The notes under the pieces were generated by a model. It did no database searches. It had not been told where the DNA came from and saw only the letters and a list, made by a program, of their open reading frames with translations. Positions 15,101 to 24,280 of a stretch of 29,093 nucleotides of DNA are shown piece after piece (the stretch's first letter is position 1; every line of letters starts with the position of its first letter). The translations under genes and the position numbers were made by a program. The stretch is from an uncultured Acidobacteriaceae bacterium (GTDB lineage: Bacteria > Acidobacteriota > Terriglobia > Terriglobales > Acidobacteriaceae): NCBI GenBank assembly GCA_903842845.1, contig CAIMNN010000402.1:1-29093 (forward strand), read 5' to 3'.

Positions 15101-16467
15101 ACCTGATAAGGGCTCTTGGACTTGACCGGGCCATCGCTTACACATTCCTTGCGCGCGCGATGGGGATCGTCGGCAGTGCGGGCACGGTGCTGCTGATCGC
15201 AAAACGCCTGTCGCCCGTCGAACAGGGTTTCTATTACACGCTGCTGAGCCTTGTCTCGTTGCAGCTGGTTTTCGAGCTTGGTTTTTCATTTGTTCTGCAA
15301 CAAATGGCAGCGCACGAGTGTGTGCATTTAACACTGCATGAAAATGGACGCGTGAGCGGACTAGTCGAAGCACAGGCCAGGTTGGCTTCGATCTTGCAAC
15401 TCACCGTGCGTTGGTATACAGCAGCAGCATTGTTGATGACCACTGTGCTGACGCCTGCGGGGTACTTCTTCTTTCATGCGAATGCGAGTAACTCAAGCGT
15501 GCATTGGCAGCTGCCCTGGTTGCTTTCTTCGTTGGCCTCTTCCATCGGTCTGTGGGCAACGCCGTTCTATTCCTTTCTGGAAGGATGCGGTGAAGTGCGT
15601 GCGATTGCCGCGATGCGATTTCGCCAATCGGTTGCGGCGGCGGCGATGGCTTGGGCGGCACTGTTGTTGCATCACGGACTCTACGCGCCAGCAATGGTGA
15701 TTGTCGGGCAGACAACAGTGGGGATGTGGTTTGTGTTTTCTCACCGACAATTGTTGAAAGGGTTGTTGCGCTATTCAGTCGAAAATGGCGGCGTTCGATG
15801 GATGCGCGAGGTTTGGCCTTTTCAGTGGCGCATCGCTGTGAGTTGGCTCTGTACGTACTTTTCCGCGCAGGTCTTTATTCCCATCCTCTTTGCAGCGCGT
15901 GGAGCAGTAGAGGCCGGCCAGATGGGGATGAGTTTGAGCGTCATCGGCTACATGATCGTGCTCGCGCTTGCATGGAGCTCGACCAAGGCTACTCCCTTTG
16001 GTCAGATGATTGCTCGGCGTGAATTTGCTGCACTCGACAAGCTTTTTCGGCGGACGCTAGTGCAATCAATGATCGTATATCTCACGCTCGCTGCATCGGT
16101 GTTGGGAACTGTCGTGCTGCTTGGTGTTTATTTTCGCGGACTGGCTGACAGGATGTTGCCGCTTGAAGGCTTTTTCATACTGATTGCAGCAGCCGGCGCT
16201 AACACGGCAGTGCAAAATCTTGCAACGCTACTCAGGTCCTTCAAGCGCGAGCCGTTTCTGGTGCAATCGCTCGCAGTCGCGGCTTGCACGATCGGACTGG
16301 CGTTGCTCACCACGCGAAGTTGGGGCGCAGCCGGGGCTGAGTGGAGCTATTTGATCGCCGCTGTTGGTATCGCGCTGCCTTCCGCGCTGCGAATTTATCT
16401 GCGTGCGCGCACGGAATATCTTGCACATGAGCCTGTGCGGCTGATGACACAAAGGAGTGCGGCATGA
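15097..16467 (+). CDS. Wzx-type flippase (polysaccharide/oligosaccharide transporter)
   Basis: A 456-residue integral membrane protein with about 12 hydrophobic segments, which fits the polysaccharide-transporter (MOP superfamily) flippases that move lipid-linked repeat units across the inner membrane. It starts MNLIRALGLDRAIAYTFLARAMGIVGSAGTVLLIAKRLSPVEQGFYYTL in pieces; helix 1 with the R-x-L-S-P-x-E-Q-G-F-Y segment is typical. The ATG overlaps the Wzz stop as ATGA. The frame extends upstream to 14947 inside the Wzz gene, which is rejected as a start. Identification as Wzx also rests on its place in the operon. Confidence 0.85.
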   Translation: MNLIRALGLDRAIAYTFLARAMGIVGSAGTVLLIAKRLSPVEQGFYYTLLSLVSLQLVFELGFSFVLQQMAAHECVHLTLHENGRVSGLVEAQARLASILQLTVRWYTAAALLMTTVLTPAGYFFFHANASNSSVHWQLPWLLSSLASSIGLWATPFYSFLEGCGEVRAIAAMRFRQSVAAAAMAWAALLLHHGLYAPAMVIVGQTTVGMWFVFSHRQLLKGLLRYSVENGGVRWMREVWPFQWRIAVSWLCTYFSAQVFIPILFAARGAVEAGQMGMSLSVIGYMIVLALAWSSTKATPFGQMIARREFAALDKLFRRTLVQSMIVYLTLAASVLGTVVLLGVYFRGLADRMLPLEGFFILIAAAGANTAVQNLATLLRSFKREPFLVQSLAVAACTIGLALLTTRSWGAAGAEWSYLIAAVGIALPSALRIYLRARTEYLAHEPVRLMTQRSAA

Positions 16468-17477
16468 AGGCGGGCTGGCCGCGCAAGGTCCTGCTCACGG
16501 GCGGTGCGCCTGGCGGTGGCGTCGACAGCTACGCGCAAACACTTGCATGCGGATTCAGAATGCTTGGCATTGAGGCAGAGGTCATCGCACCACGACGGAT
16601 ATTTGGACGGTTGAAGGAATTGCGCGACCCTTGTGTACTCAAGTTCCTGAGCACTACGGCGGCATTTGCAGTTCCATTCGCGCGGCGTGCATTTGTGATA
16701 GCGCATGGATTCCCCTGTGTGCGGAATCAGGGATGGCTACGCACAATTGCGATACTCATAAGCTATAAATTGGCCAACTTCGTCCAAGGCTCACAACTAG
16801 TGGTTGTTTCGGGATACTCGGCGCTGCATTTGGAAAGCATCTTCAATATCCGCGTCGACGGGGTCATCAGAAATCCGTTGCATCCGATATTCACAGAGAC
16901 ACGCAATACGGCTGAGAGGCGCGCGCTGACATTCGTCGGACGCCTGCACCGCTCAAAAAAAGTGGACAAACTTCTGCCTGCCATGCAGAACGTGCTTGAG
17001 CGTTATAGCGAACTTGAAGCGTGGGTGATCGGCGATGGGCCGCAACGCGGCGAACTTAAGGAGATTTACGGAGAAAACTCGCGCATAAAATTCTGGGGCG
17101 CGTTGTCGCGTGACGAAGTGCGTGAAAAGCTCGGCGAAAGTCGCGTATTCATCTCCGGTAATCCGACTGAGCCCTTCGGAATTGTTTTTCTTGAAGCACT
17201 GAGCCAGGGATGCGCGGTGGTGATGCCGGCTTCGGGTGGTGGGCTGGAGATTGCGCCTGACGAGATAGGCAATTCGATTCAACTCTTCGCAGTCTCATTG
17301 AATCAGGGTGAGATCGACGCGGCGATTGAGAGGGCACTCAGTGTTGAGCCTACTGAGGTCGATCTAAGCGACTACGCTGCCACTGAAGTAGCAAAAAAAT
17401 ATTTGCAAATTGATGGGCGCTTCAATACGCGAGGAGTTTACAGAGCTGCACCTCAGGTTGCGGAGGTGCGTCCGTGA
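16464..17477 (+). CDS. GT4-family glycosyltransferase
   Basis: A 337-residue glycosyltransferase of GT-B fold, adding a sugar to the lipid-linked repeat unit at the cytoplasmic face. The N-terminal domain opens KVLLTGGAPGGGVDSYAQTLACGF. The C-terminal nucleotide-sugar domain starts around RALTFVGRLHRSKKVDKLLPAM and includes AWVIGDGPQRGEL, FWGALSRDEV and the E-x7-E motif in EPFGIVFLEALSQG, followed by ASGGGLEIA. AGGAG lies 6 bases before the ATG, which overlaps the flippase stop. Sugar specificity cannot be read from sequence. Confidence 0.92.
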   Translation: MKAGWPRKVLLTGGAPGGGVDSYAQTLACGFRMLGIEAEVIAPRRIFGRLKELRDPCVLKFLSTTAAFAVPFARRAFVIAHGFPCVRNQGWLRTIAILISYKLANFVQGSQLVVVSGYSALHLESIFNIRVDGVIRNPLHPIFTETRNTAERRALTFVGRLHRSKKVDKLLPAMQNVLERYSELEAWVIGDGPQRGELKEIYGENSRIKFWGALSRDEVREKLGESRVFISGNPTEPFGIVFLEALSQGCAVVMPASGGGLEIAPDEIGNSIQLFAVSLNQGEIDAAIERALSVEPTEVDLSDYAATEVAKKYLQIDGRFNTRGVYRAAPQVAEVRP

Positions 17478-18730
17478 CTGGGCCTGTTGCCTTTACTCCA
17501 ATTCAACCACGCGCGACCGCATGGCAGCCGTCGCTCTATGAAATGACACTGCCAGCTTTGCGGCTTGCAACAGCACGTGGCTGTGTTCTTCTTTGTTTTT
17601 TCTGGCCGTTTTTCAACTATGACCTGGTCGTGCCGGGCAGCACAGTGGAGATAAACTTTTTGCCTGTCTTTGCAGCCGGGGTGATCCTTCCGGAACTCTT
17701 CCTTCTGGACCTTCCTGCACTGTTGCTCACATTGCCGGCTTACCTGATAGCTCTGATCTTCTCAGCGCCTACCTCAGCAGCGCGGCTGATGATCGGCCTG
17801 GTGCCGCTGCACATTATCTTCAACCTGACGCGGCGACTGCGCGAGAACGGGGAAGAACTGATTCCGGCAACCTGGGCGTTTCGCGGATTGAAGACATTCG
17901 TGCTTTTCTCGGCAGCACAGATGGTCCAGATGCATTATCTGCGCATTCTGCCGAGCATGCTGTTGAACCTGCTGGTTGCAGTTGTGCCGCGCTACTTCAC
18001 GCTGCCTTACGATGACCTTGGCACACACGGCGTGCAGGGATGGGCCTCGGAGCCATCGAGCGCGGGCCTCACGACCGTTGCCTTCGCGCTTGTCGCCATT
18101 CAACAAAAGCCGGAGTGGAAGTGGCGCGTGATGAGCTGGTTCGCCGCTCTTGTGCTGCTGAACAAATCCATCTATGCAATTGTCCTTGGCATTCTGCTCT
18201 TGACGGCCTGCTTGGGCAACTTGAAGCGCAAGTGGATCGCTTTTGCCGCGATGATACCAGCTTCGGCAATCGTCGGATTCTATCTTTCCATCTCCGGTCG
18301 CGTTGCCAAGCTGAGTGAGAACATGGCAATTGATGGCCTGCAAACCGAGAGCAACCATGAACTCGCGCGCTTTGTGCAAATACTTTCGCCACTCGAGCAA
18401 TTCCCGCAGATTTACAAGCCGGTAATCCTCTTTGGCAGTTGGGTGATGGAGCCGATGGGTTTGCTGCCGCTGTGCGTGGGATACGGAAGCCTCTTTGGAA
18501 TTCTCTGGTTGATTTACATCCTGTATAAGAATTTTCCAATCTCGCAGGTGAAAGAGCGCGGCTTCTGGCTGGTTTCGGTATTTGTGCTCTTCATCATGGC
18601 TTCGCCCGATCTGATCTGCTCCATCGTCGCACTCGCCGCATTCATGGTGGTCAAGCAGGCGAACACAGCCGATGAAGAAAATGAGCCCCACTTACTTCCC
18701 AGATACTCGATCATCGCGGAGGCCGGATGA
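17474..18730 (+). CDS. Wzy-like polysaccharide polymerase / O-antigen-ligase-type membrane protein
   Basis: A 418-residue polytopic membrane protein with about 10-12 hydrophobic segments. The segment GVQGWASEPSSAGLTTVAFALVAI carries the E-P-S-x-A-G signature seen in the periplasmic loop of O-antigen ligase/polymerase-like proteins, preceded by a long loop as in Wzy. The GTG start has GGAGG at 7-base spacing and overlaps the previous stop as GTGA. Position between a glycosyltransferase and an acyltransferase in an export locus supports a polymerase role. Wzy proteins vary too much for certainty. Confidence 0.75.
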   Translation: MTGPVAFTPIQPRATAWQPSLYEMTLPALRLATARGCVLLCFFWPFFNYDLVVPGSTVEINFLPVFAAGVILPELFLLDLPALLLTLPAYLIALIFSAPTSAARLMIGLVPLHIIFNLTRRLRENGEELIPATWAFRGLKTFVLFSAAQMVQMHYLRILPSMLLNLLVAVVPRYFTLPYDDLGTHGVQGWASEPSSAGLTTVAFALVAIQQKPEWKWRVMSWFAALVLLNKSIYAIVLGILLLTACLGNLKRKWIAFAAMIPASAIVGFYLSISGRVAKLSENMAIDGLQTESNHELARFVQILSPLEQFPQIYKPVILFGSWVMEPMGLLPLCVGYGSLFGILWLIYILYKNFPISQVKERGFWLVSVFVLFIMASPDLICSIVALAAFMVVKQANTADEENEPHLLPRYSIIAEAG

Positions 18731-20646
18731 AATCGAATTACACAAATCTTGATCTGCTGCGCTCACTGGCCGTACTCTCAGTTGTCGCCGCACATCTATG
18801 GCATGGCTGTGTGGACTATCATTTGTTGCCGTACTCGGACGTGACCAATCAGTTCCTTCACAACCTGAGCTTTACCGGCGTGATGTTCTTCTTTGTGCAT
18901 ACATGTCTGGTATTGATGCTCTCGCTGCATCGTTCACCGGAAAAAAACAGCGTCCGAAATTTTTATATCCGCCGCGCGTTCCGCATCTATCCGCTCAGCT
19001 GGGCGGCGATACTGCTTGCTTTGACGACCGGGCTGACCGATGCACCGATGAACGCTATCCATGCAGCCGGAGTAAAAGGCATCCTCGCTAATCTATTTCT
19101 TGTTCAGAATGTAGTCCGCTCAGTGCCAAGCATTCTTGGGCCGCTGTGGAGTTTGCCGTGGGAGGTGCAGATGTATTTGCTGCTGCCTCTCTTCTATTTT
19201 GCGCTGCGTCGTTTTGAAAGATTTCTTCCATCGTTTTGGTTCTGGCTCGGAGCAACTGCACTTGCGTTGATCTGCACCAGCCAAACTCTTCCGCGAGCTT
19301 TTCATGCAGCAGTCTTTCCGCCCATGTTCATCGGCGGCATGGTAGCCTACCAGCTTTTGTATCGTCAGTCAGAAGCCGCGCAGCGCGGATTTGGCGCGCG
19401 CCGCATTGCCGCCGGTCTGTGGCCATTCTTCATTCTTGCGCTCTTTGCCGTGCAAGGCATTCTGATGGGTTGGCAGTCCTTCGAATCGCAGATCGGAACT
19501 CTGATCGACTCATGCATCTGCCTTGCTCTGGCTCTTGCGATTCCGTCATTCCATGAACTCCACGCACGGTGGTTTGTGCGGCCGGCGGAACAGATTGCGA
19601 AGTACTCTTATGGTATTTACCTTTTGCACGTCCCAGCGCTTGAGATTGTCTTTCGCGCGGCGCCCTCGTTGCCGCTTGCGCTCAAGTGCCTTCTGTTCAT
19701 TGTTGTAACCGCTGTGCTCTCTTTCGCCGCCTATCACTTCATCGAGCATCCACTGATCCAATTCGGCAAGCAGTTGACCGGAGGTGTTGGCGAGCAGGCA
19801 ACATTCAGCAAGCGCGAGCATCCGGTTGCCGCGACGAAGAGTGCAATATCAACTGCGCAACAAACTGATTCAAACCAGACGTTAGTCTCCATCATTACGC
19901 CGGTTTTCAATGCGGCGCGCTGGCTGCCGCAGACACTAGACTCAGTGCAGGCGCAGACCTATTCCAACTGGGAGCACATACTAGTCGACGACGGCTCAAC
20001 TGACGGCTCAATTGAATTGATTGAAAAGGTCGCACAGAGAGACACTCGCATACGTCTCATGCGTACTGCAAAGAATGGCGGACCCGCCGTGGCGCGCAAC
20101 CTCGCCATTCAATCAGCGCGCGGCCGCTACATTGCGTTTCTCGACGCGGACGACCTCTGGCTGCCGGAGAAGCTGGCGCGCTCAGTCGACTACATAGAAC
20201 AGAACGACTACGCCTTCATCTATCACGACTATCGGCACATCTCGCATGACGGTGAACTTGTCAGCGCGTTGATCCGCGGCCCTGAAGTGCTGAATATGCG
20301 CACGCTGCACACGCGTCGTGGAACCGGCGGCTGCCTGAGTGTTGTCATCGACCGTACCAAGGTTCCTGATTTTCATTTCCCTCTGAACTACAAACTCCTG
20401 CACGAGGATTTCTGCGCGTGGATGAGCTTGATCCGCGACGGACACCTCGGTCATCGCCTGCCAGTTGACCTCGGCCGCTACCGGCTTCTACCGAAGAGCC
20501 GTTCGGCTAACAAACTGAACGGCGCATACAACACCTGGCTCATCTACCGCGAGGTCTCGCGGCTGAACCTGGTGCATGCGGCCTTCTGGTGGCTTCAGTA
20601 TGCGTGGAACGGATTCTGGCTCTATCGTTTAGCACGGCCGCGCTGA
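18727..20646 (+). CDS. Fused acyltransferase-3 and GT2 glycosyltransferase
   Basis: A 639-residue two-domain protein. Residues 1-345 are a membrane acyltransferase-3 domain (OafA-like): NLDLLRSLAVLSVVAAHLWHG with His23, FYIRRAFRIYPL (79-90), LWSLPWEVQMY (140-150) and the end of the domain YGIYLLHVP to FAAYHFIEHPL (295-343). A 40-residue linker leads to a GT-A domain (386-600): VSIITPVFNAARWLPQTLDSV, VDDGS (420-424), GGPAVARN (451-458), DADD (473-476) and the acceptor-side HEDF (559-562). Separate proteins are the norm, so one chain may both acylate and glycosylate the repeat unit. GGAGG lies 4 bases before the ATG, which overlaps the previous stop. It is the last gene of the operon. Confidence 0.93.
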   Translation: MKSNYTNLDLLRSLAVLSVVAAHLWHGCVDYHLLPYSDVTNQFLHNLSFTGVMFFFVHTCLVLMLSLHRSPEKNSVRNFYIRRAFRIYPLSWAAILLALTTGLTDAPMNAIHAAGVKGILANLFLVQNVVRSVPSILGPLWSLPWEVQMYLLLPLFYFALRRFERFLPSFWFWLGATALALICTSQTLPRAFHAAVFPPMFIGGMVAYQLLYRQSEAAQRGFGARRIAAGLWPFFILALFAVQGILMGWQSFESQIGTLIDSCICLALALAIPSFHELHARWFVRPAEQIAKYSYGIYLLHVPALEIVFRAAPSLPLALKCLLFIVVTAVLSFAAYHFIEHPLIQFGKQLTGGVGEQATFSKREHPVAATKSAISTAQQTDSNQTLVSIITPVFNAARWLPQTLDSVQAQTYSNWEHILVDDGSTDGSIELIEKVAQRDTRIRLMRTAKNGGPAVARNLAIQSARGRYIAFLDADDLWLPEKLARSVDYIEQNDYAFIYHDYRHISHDGELVSALIRGPEVLNMRTLHTRRGTGGCLSVVIDRTKVPDFHFPLNYKLLHEDFCAWMSLIRDGHLGHRLPVDLGRYRLLPKSRSANKLNGAYNTWLIYREVSRLNLVHAAFWWLQYAWNGFWLYRLARPR

Positions 20647-20740
20647 ATATGCGTGCGATATCACCTTGTATTCAACAGTGCTTTTACACATTCGCGTCGC
20701 ATTTGTGCTAGCCTGAAAAACGGGAGTAATTCACAGCACA

Positions 20741-21712
20741 ATGTCAACGATCAGCAAATTCATCAAGCACCACTATCGTCACTTCAACGCGGCAGCACTT
20801 GTTGACGCGGCTGAAGGCTACAAGAAGCATCTTGCCGATGGCGGCAAGATGTTTGTCACCATCGGCGGCGCAATGAGCACAGCCGAGCTTGGCCTTTCGC
20901 TGGCCGAGATGATCCGTCAGGATAAGATCCACGGCATCAGCTGCACCGGCGCAAACCTTGAGGAAGACGTCTTCAACCTCGTCGCGCACGACTACTACGA
21001 GCGCGTGCCGAGATATCGCTACCTCACCCCTCAGGATGAAGAAGCGCTGCTCAATCGTCACATGAACCGCGTGACCGACACGTGCATCCCCGAGATGGAA
21101 GCGATGCGCCGCATTGAGAAAGTGGTGCTGAAAGAGTGGATGAAGGCTGACCAGGCGAATGAGCGCTTCTTCCCACATGAGTTCATGTACAAAATTCTTC
21201 TCTCGGGCGAGTTGAAGGAGAGCTACCAGATCGACCCCAAGGACAGCTGGTTGCTCGCCGCGGCGGAAAAGAACCTGCCCATTTTTGTTCCCGGCTGGGA
21301 AGATTCGACGCTCGGCAACATGTACTCCGGTCACTGCATCTCAGGCGACGTGAAGAAAGTCCACACCGTGCGCACCGGCATCGAGTACATGATGGTACTC
21401 GCAGATTGGTACACCGAGTTGACCGCAAAGCACTCGCTCGGCTTCTTCCAGATCGCTGGTGGCATCGCAGGCGACTTCCCGATTTGCGTGGTTCCGATGC
21501 TCCACCAGGATCTTCAGCGCGAGCATGTTCCGCTCTGGGGCTACTTCTGCCAGATCAGCGATTCAACCACCAGCTACGGCTCCTACTCCGGCGCCGTTCC
21601 GAATGAGAAGATAACCTGGGGCAAGCTGGGCGTCGACACACCGAGCTACATCATCGAGTCTGATGCTTCAATTGTCGCGCCACTGGTTTTTGCCTATGTG
21701 CTCGGCTGGTAA
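20741..21712 (+). CDS. Deoxyhypusine synthase family protein
   Basis: A 323-residue member of the deoxyhypusine synthase family, NAD-dependent enzymes that move an aminobutyl group from spermidine. In eukaryotes and archaea the acceptor is eIF5A; bacteria lack it, and bacterial relatives are thought to make homospermidine-like polyamines. The catalytic lysine motif is kept: WGKL with Lys295, equivalent to human Lys329 in WGKI. Other marks are VTIGGAMSTAELG (39-51), TGANLEEDV (69-77) and DASIVAPLVFA. The C-terminus ends shortly after that segment, as usual. GGGAG lies 14 bases before the ATG, longer than normal. Monocistronic, with its own terminator. Confidence 0.92.
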   Translation: MSTISKFIKHHYRHFNAAALVDAAEGYKKHLADGGKMFVTIGGAMSTAELGLSLAEMIRQDKIHGISCTGANLEEDVFNLVAHDYYERVPRYRYLTPQDEEALLNRHMNRVTDTCIPEMEAMRRIEKVVLKEWMKADQANERFFPHEFMYKILLSGELKESYQIDPKDSWLLAAAEKNLPIFVPGWEDSTLGNMYSGHCISGDVKKVHTVRTGIEYMMVLADWYTELTAKHSLGFFQIAGGIAGDFPICVVPMLHQDLQREHVPLWGYFCQISDSTTSYGSYSGAVPNEKITWGKLGVDTPSYIIESDASIVAPLVFAYVLGW

Positions 21713-21729
21713 TTTTTTCATACACAAAT

Positions 21730-21757
21730 AAAAGGCCGGCTTAATCGCCGGCCTTTT
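21730..21757. terminator. Bidirectional terminator between the deoxyhypusine synthase and lipoprotein genes
   Basis: An 11-bp stem AAAAGGCCGGC (21730-21740) pairs perfectly with 21747-21757 around TTAATC. Both strands show T-rich tails (CTTTTCC on plus, TTTTATTTG on minus). It serves the two convergent genes. Confidence 0.85.
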
Positions 21758-21791
21758 CCTATTCAATTTTTTCTCCGTAGCTCTGACCGAA

Positions 21792-24038
21792 TTAATTAGG
21801 CAGAAGACCATAGACCTCAAGCGCACCGGGGATTGTTGTGGAAGTGTCAACATCGCCCGTATTGTTGCCGCGGGTGCCTATGTAGACGCGTCCATTGGCT
21901 ACAGTCGGCAAGGTGAACTTAACCGGATAGCCGGCAGTGTTGGCAGCGTTCTGCGAGCTGTTCCAGAATTCCGTGGCGAGATTGTTAGGGTCATAGGCAT
22001 GGAGAACGGTGGGGCCGCAGCCGGATGACTGGGGTGTGCAATACAAGTTGTTGTTGAGATTCCAAAGAACAGCATTGGAGTTGTCCGGCCGGCTTGAGAC
22101 GGTAGGCGATGAGCCGGGGAACCCGTATGTCGCCGTCGAGGAGAAACTGGGTGTTGTTGGAAACTCGCCTAGGGTTGAGTCAAAGCGGAATGCCACCATG
22201 GGGCCGCCGACGCCGGCGATATAAATTGTGTTGTTCCAGAAAGCTGGGGTTGAAAAAATACCATAACCCCAGTTGATCTTTTGCACCGCGTTTGAGTCGC
22301 CGAACCCGCCGAAGCTGCTGCGGTTCAAGACGTACATCGTGCCATCTTTTCCTCCACCGATCACCAGTTTGGTGGGGTAGGTGCTACCTGCTGGCAGAAT
22401 GCTCGATGGTAGATCGACGATGACCGCGCCACCAGAGCCAAAGTCCAGATCATCAGCATTGAGAATCGCTTGGTCAGAAGGTGTGAAGTACTGGGTGAGA
22501 TGAAGCGCCGAGTTGAGCGTGACGAATGAATCGCCATAATCGTTATTCGGCTTCGTTGCATTATCCGCATCAAAGGTCGCGTTTCCGTTCAACATATAGA
22601 GATTGCCACTGGTATCGATAGCGGGTGCGTCGCCGTCCATCCACACGCCGCCGTATTGGACGTTGGGTGACAGGTTAAAGATACCAGTTTGCGCAAGCGT
22701 GCTGGAGTTATACGAGATAACCCAACCGTAATAGGGCAGTGTGTCTTCATGCGAAGCCCAGGCGATGTAAATATTGCCGTTGCTGAGAGCAAGCCCCGGG
22801 CGCTGGCATTGCGTGCCGGAATCAAACGTCACAGTCGTGCCACCGTCGCCGGTGCCAGGAAATGTGCCGGCAATCAGCTTGGGGCCGGAAAATTTTTCAT
22901 GTCCGGTGAGCAGGTCGATCGCGTGCAGGCGTTGGAAGAATGTGGGGCCCGAGACGATGGCTGATTTGGAGAGGGCGTAAAGAGTAAGCGTTGCGGGGTC
23001 GATTACCGGCGTGCTGGTAATGCCAACCTCAGGAGCGATGTCACCATAACCCGAGCCGACGATCCTGCCAGCTCCGGAAGAAGGGACACTTGATTCGCCA
23101 GCGGTTCCGCCATGTGCTGTGTCGATCAGATTTGCGTGCCACAGCGGCGTGCAAGGCGAGGTGTTGGTGTCGGCGTCAAAGGCATAGATGCTCTCGTGCA
23201 TCGTCGCTACGAAGACCACATTATGCACTGTGCCATTGATGGTAAGGTTAGGCATCCACAATGGTTCCGCATAGATCGCGCCGTCGACGGTGCACGAAAA
23301 TAGCTTGCCGAAGTTTGTGTTGTTCACATTGGTGGAGTTGAGTGCATACTCCTGCGAGTTCACTCCGGTCCGAGAGATGTTCATGTGGAAGGTCGTCACG
23401 CCGGCAAGGTCTGTGACCGCCACCTTGTTTGAATCTGTGGTCTGCTTATCTCCAGCGCTGGTTGCCTTGATGGTATAGGTGCCAGCCGTGGATGGCGCCG
23501 TGTACGTGACAGCAACGCCATTGAGCGAACTGGTTTCAGAGAAGCTGCCGCAGGCATTCCCACTACAACTGCTTCCGGTCGCGCTCCAGCTTACGCCGGC
23601 CGGGTCGTTGGTCGTTGCTGCAATCGAGTATCCCTGTTGTCCAACTATCTCCGCATGGTGCACGCTCAACGTGACAGTTGCAGTGACTAGCAGATTAATG
23701 CTTGCTGAACCATTCAGCTTTGTGGAGTCCTGGGCTTCAAATGTTATTCCAGCGTTGGTTGCGGCGGTAGGAGTACCGCTGATGGTTCCGCTGGATGCGT
23801 TCAGTGTTAGTCCGGCGGGCAGTGACCCCGTCAGGATCGACCAGGTATAAGGTGCTTTGCCGCCAGTCGCAGCGAGAGTAGTGGTGTACGCTGTGCCGAT
23901 CTTGCCGTTCGGCAGCGAAGCTGTAACGACCTGCACTGGAGAGAGCTTTGGCGAAGTGCCGCAGCCAATGAATGGAATGAGTGCGGCCAAAATGAGTGGT
24001 AATGCGACTGAACCTGTGCGGCGGGAAATAAAATTCAT
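21792..24038 (-). CDS. Lipoprotein with Ig-like domains and a PQQ-type propeller-like region
   Basis: A 748-residue exported protein. The N-terminus SRRTGSVALPLILAALIPFIGC looks like a lipoprotein signal with Cys26. A putative-Ig (He_PIG) repeat follows: ASLPNGKIGTAYTTTLAATGG, then YTWSILTGSLPAGLTL and SGTISGTPTAA. A second Ig-like segment has VSWSATGSSCSGNACGSF and APSTAGTYTIKATS. The rest resembles a PQQ-like beta-propeller, with repeats such as VVFVATMHESIYAFDADTN, LVIGGGKDGTMYVLNRSSFGG and GRVYIGTRGN. The real start is 24038, with AGGAG 10 bases upstream, rather than 24158. Its role is probably cell-surface binding; no catalytic function is evident. The upstream gap 24039-24237 shows no clear promoter. 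Confidence 0.8.
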   Translation of the reverse strand: MNFISRRTGSVALPLILAALIPFIGCGTSPKLSPVQVVTASLPNGKIGTAYTTTLAATGGKAPYTWSILTGSLPAGLTLNASSGTISGTPTAATNAGITFEAQDSTKLNGSASINLLVTATVTLSVHHAEIVGQQGYSIAATTNDPAGVSWSATGSSCSGNACGSFSETSSLNGVAVTYTAPSTAGTYTIKATSAGDKQTTDSNKVAVTDLAGVTTFHMNISRTGVNSQEYALNSTNVNNTNFGKLFSCTVDGAIYAEPLWMPNLTINGTVHNVVFVATMHESIYAFDADTNTSPCTPLWHANLIDTAHGGTAGESSVPSSGAGRIVGSGYGDIAPEVGITSTPVIDPATLTLYALSKSAIVSGPTFFQRLHAIDLLTGHEKFSGPKLIAGTFPGTGDGGTTVTFDSGTQCQRPGLALSNGNIYIAWASHEDTLPYYGWVISYNSSTLAQTGIFNLSPNVQYGGVWMDGDAPAIDTSGNLYMLNGNATFDADNATKPNNDYGDSFVTLNSALHLTQYFTPSDQAILNADDLDFGSGGAVIVDLPSSILPAGSTYPTKLVIGGGKDGTMYVLNRSSFGGFGDSNAVQKINWGYGIFSTPAFWNNTIYIAGVGGPMVAFRFDSTLGEFPTTPSFSSTATYGFPGSSPTVSSRPDNSNAVLWNLNNNLYCTPQSSGCGPTVLHAYDPNNLATEFWNSSQNAANTAGYPVKFTLPTVANGRVYIGTRGNNTGDVDTSTTIPGALEVYGLLPN

Positions 24039-24237
24039 CAGTGATTTGCTCCTACAGAAATTTGCAAACGATGGCAGAGAAAGAGTAACAGAACTCGATA
24101 ACCAATTCACATGGAATAATGCAGTTCGTATACGACGACATTGAATGTAAAATGTCATGCTGGCCGGATGAAAATATTGGGAAAATTTGTATCAAATAAT
24201 TAGAAGAGTCTCACGGAACAAGTTTACTCATCTTACG

Positions 24238-24272
24238 TCAGCCTCGCTCCTGAGTTTTTGGAGCGAGGCTGA
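24238..24272 (-). terminator. Strong hairpin after prpD
   Basis: TCAGCCTCGCTCC (24238-24250) pairs perfectly with 24260-24272 (13 bp) around a 9-base loop. It lies 8 bases beyond the stop of the minus-strand prp operon. No T-run follows on the minus strand, so it may act as an mRNA end-stabiliser or a factor-dependent terminator. Confidence 0.55.
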
Positions 24273-24280
24273 AGCATTCA

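Noticed and set aside
20744..21334. Minus-strand frame opposite the deoxyhypusine synthase gene
   Set aside because: Antisense shadow of a gene with conserved catalytic motifs.
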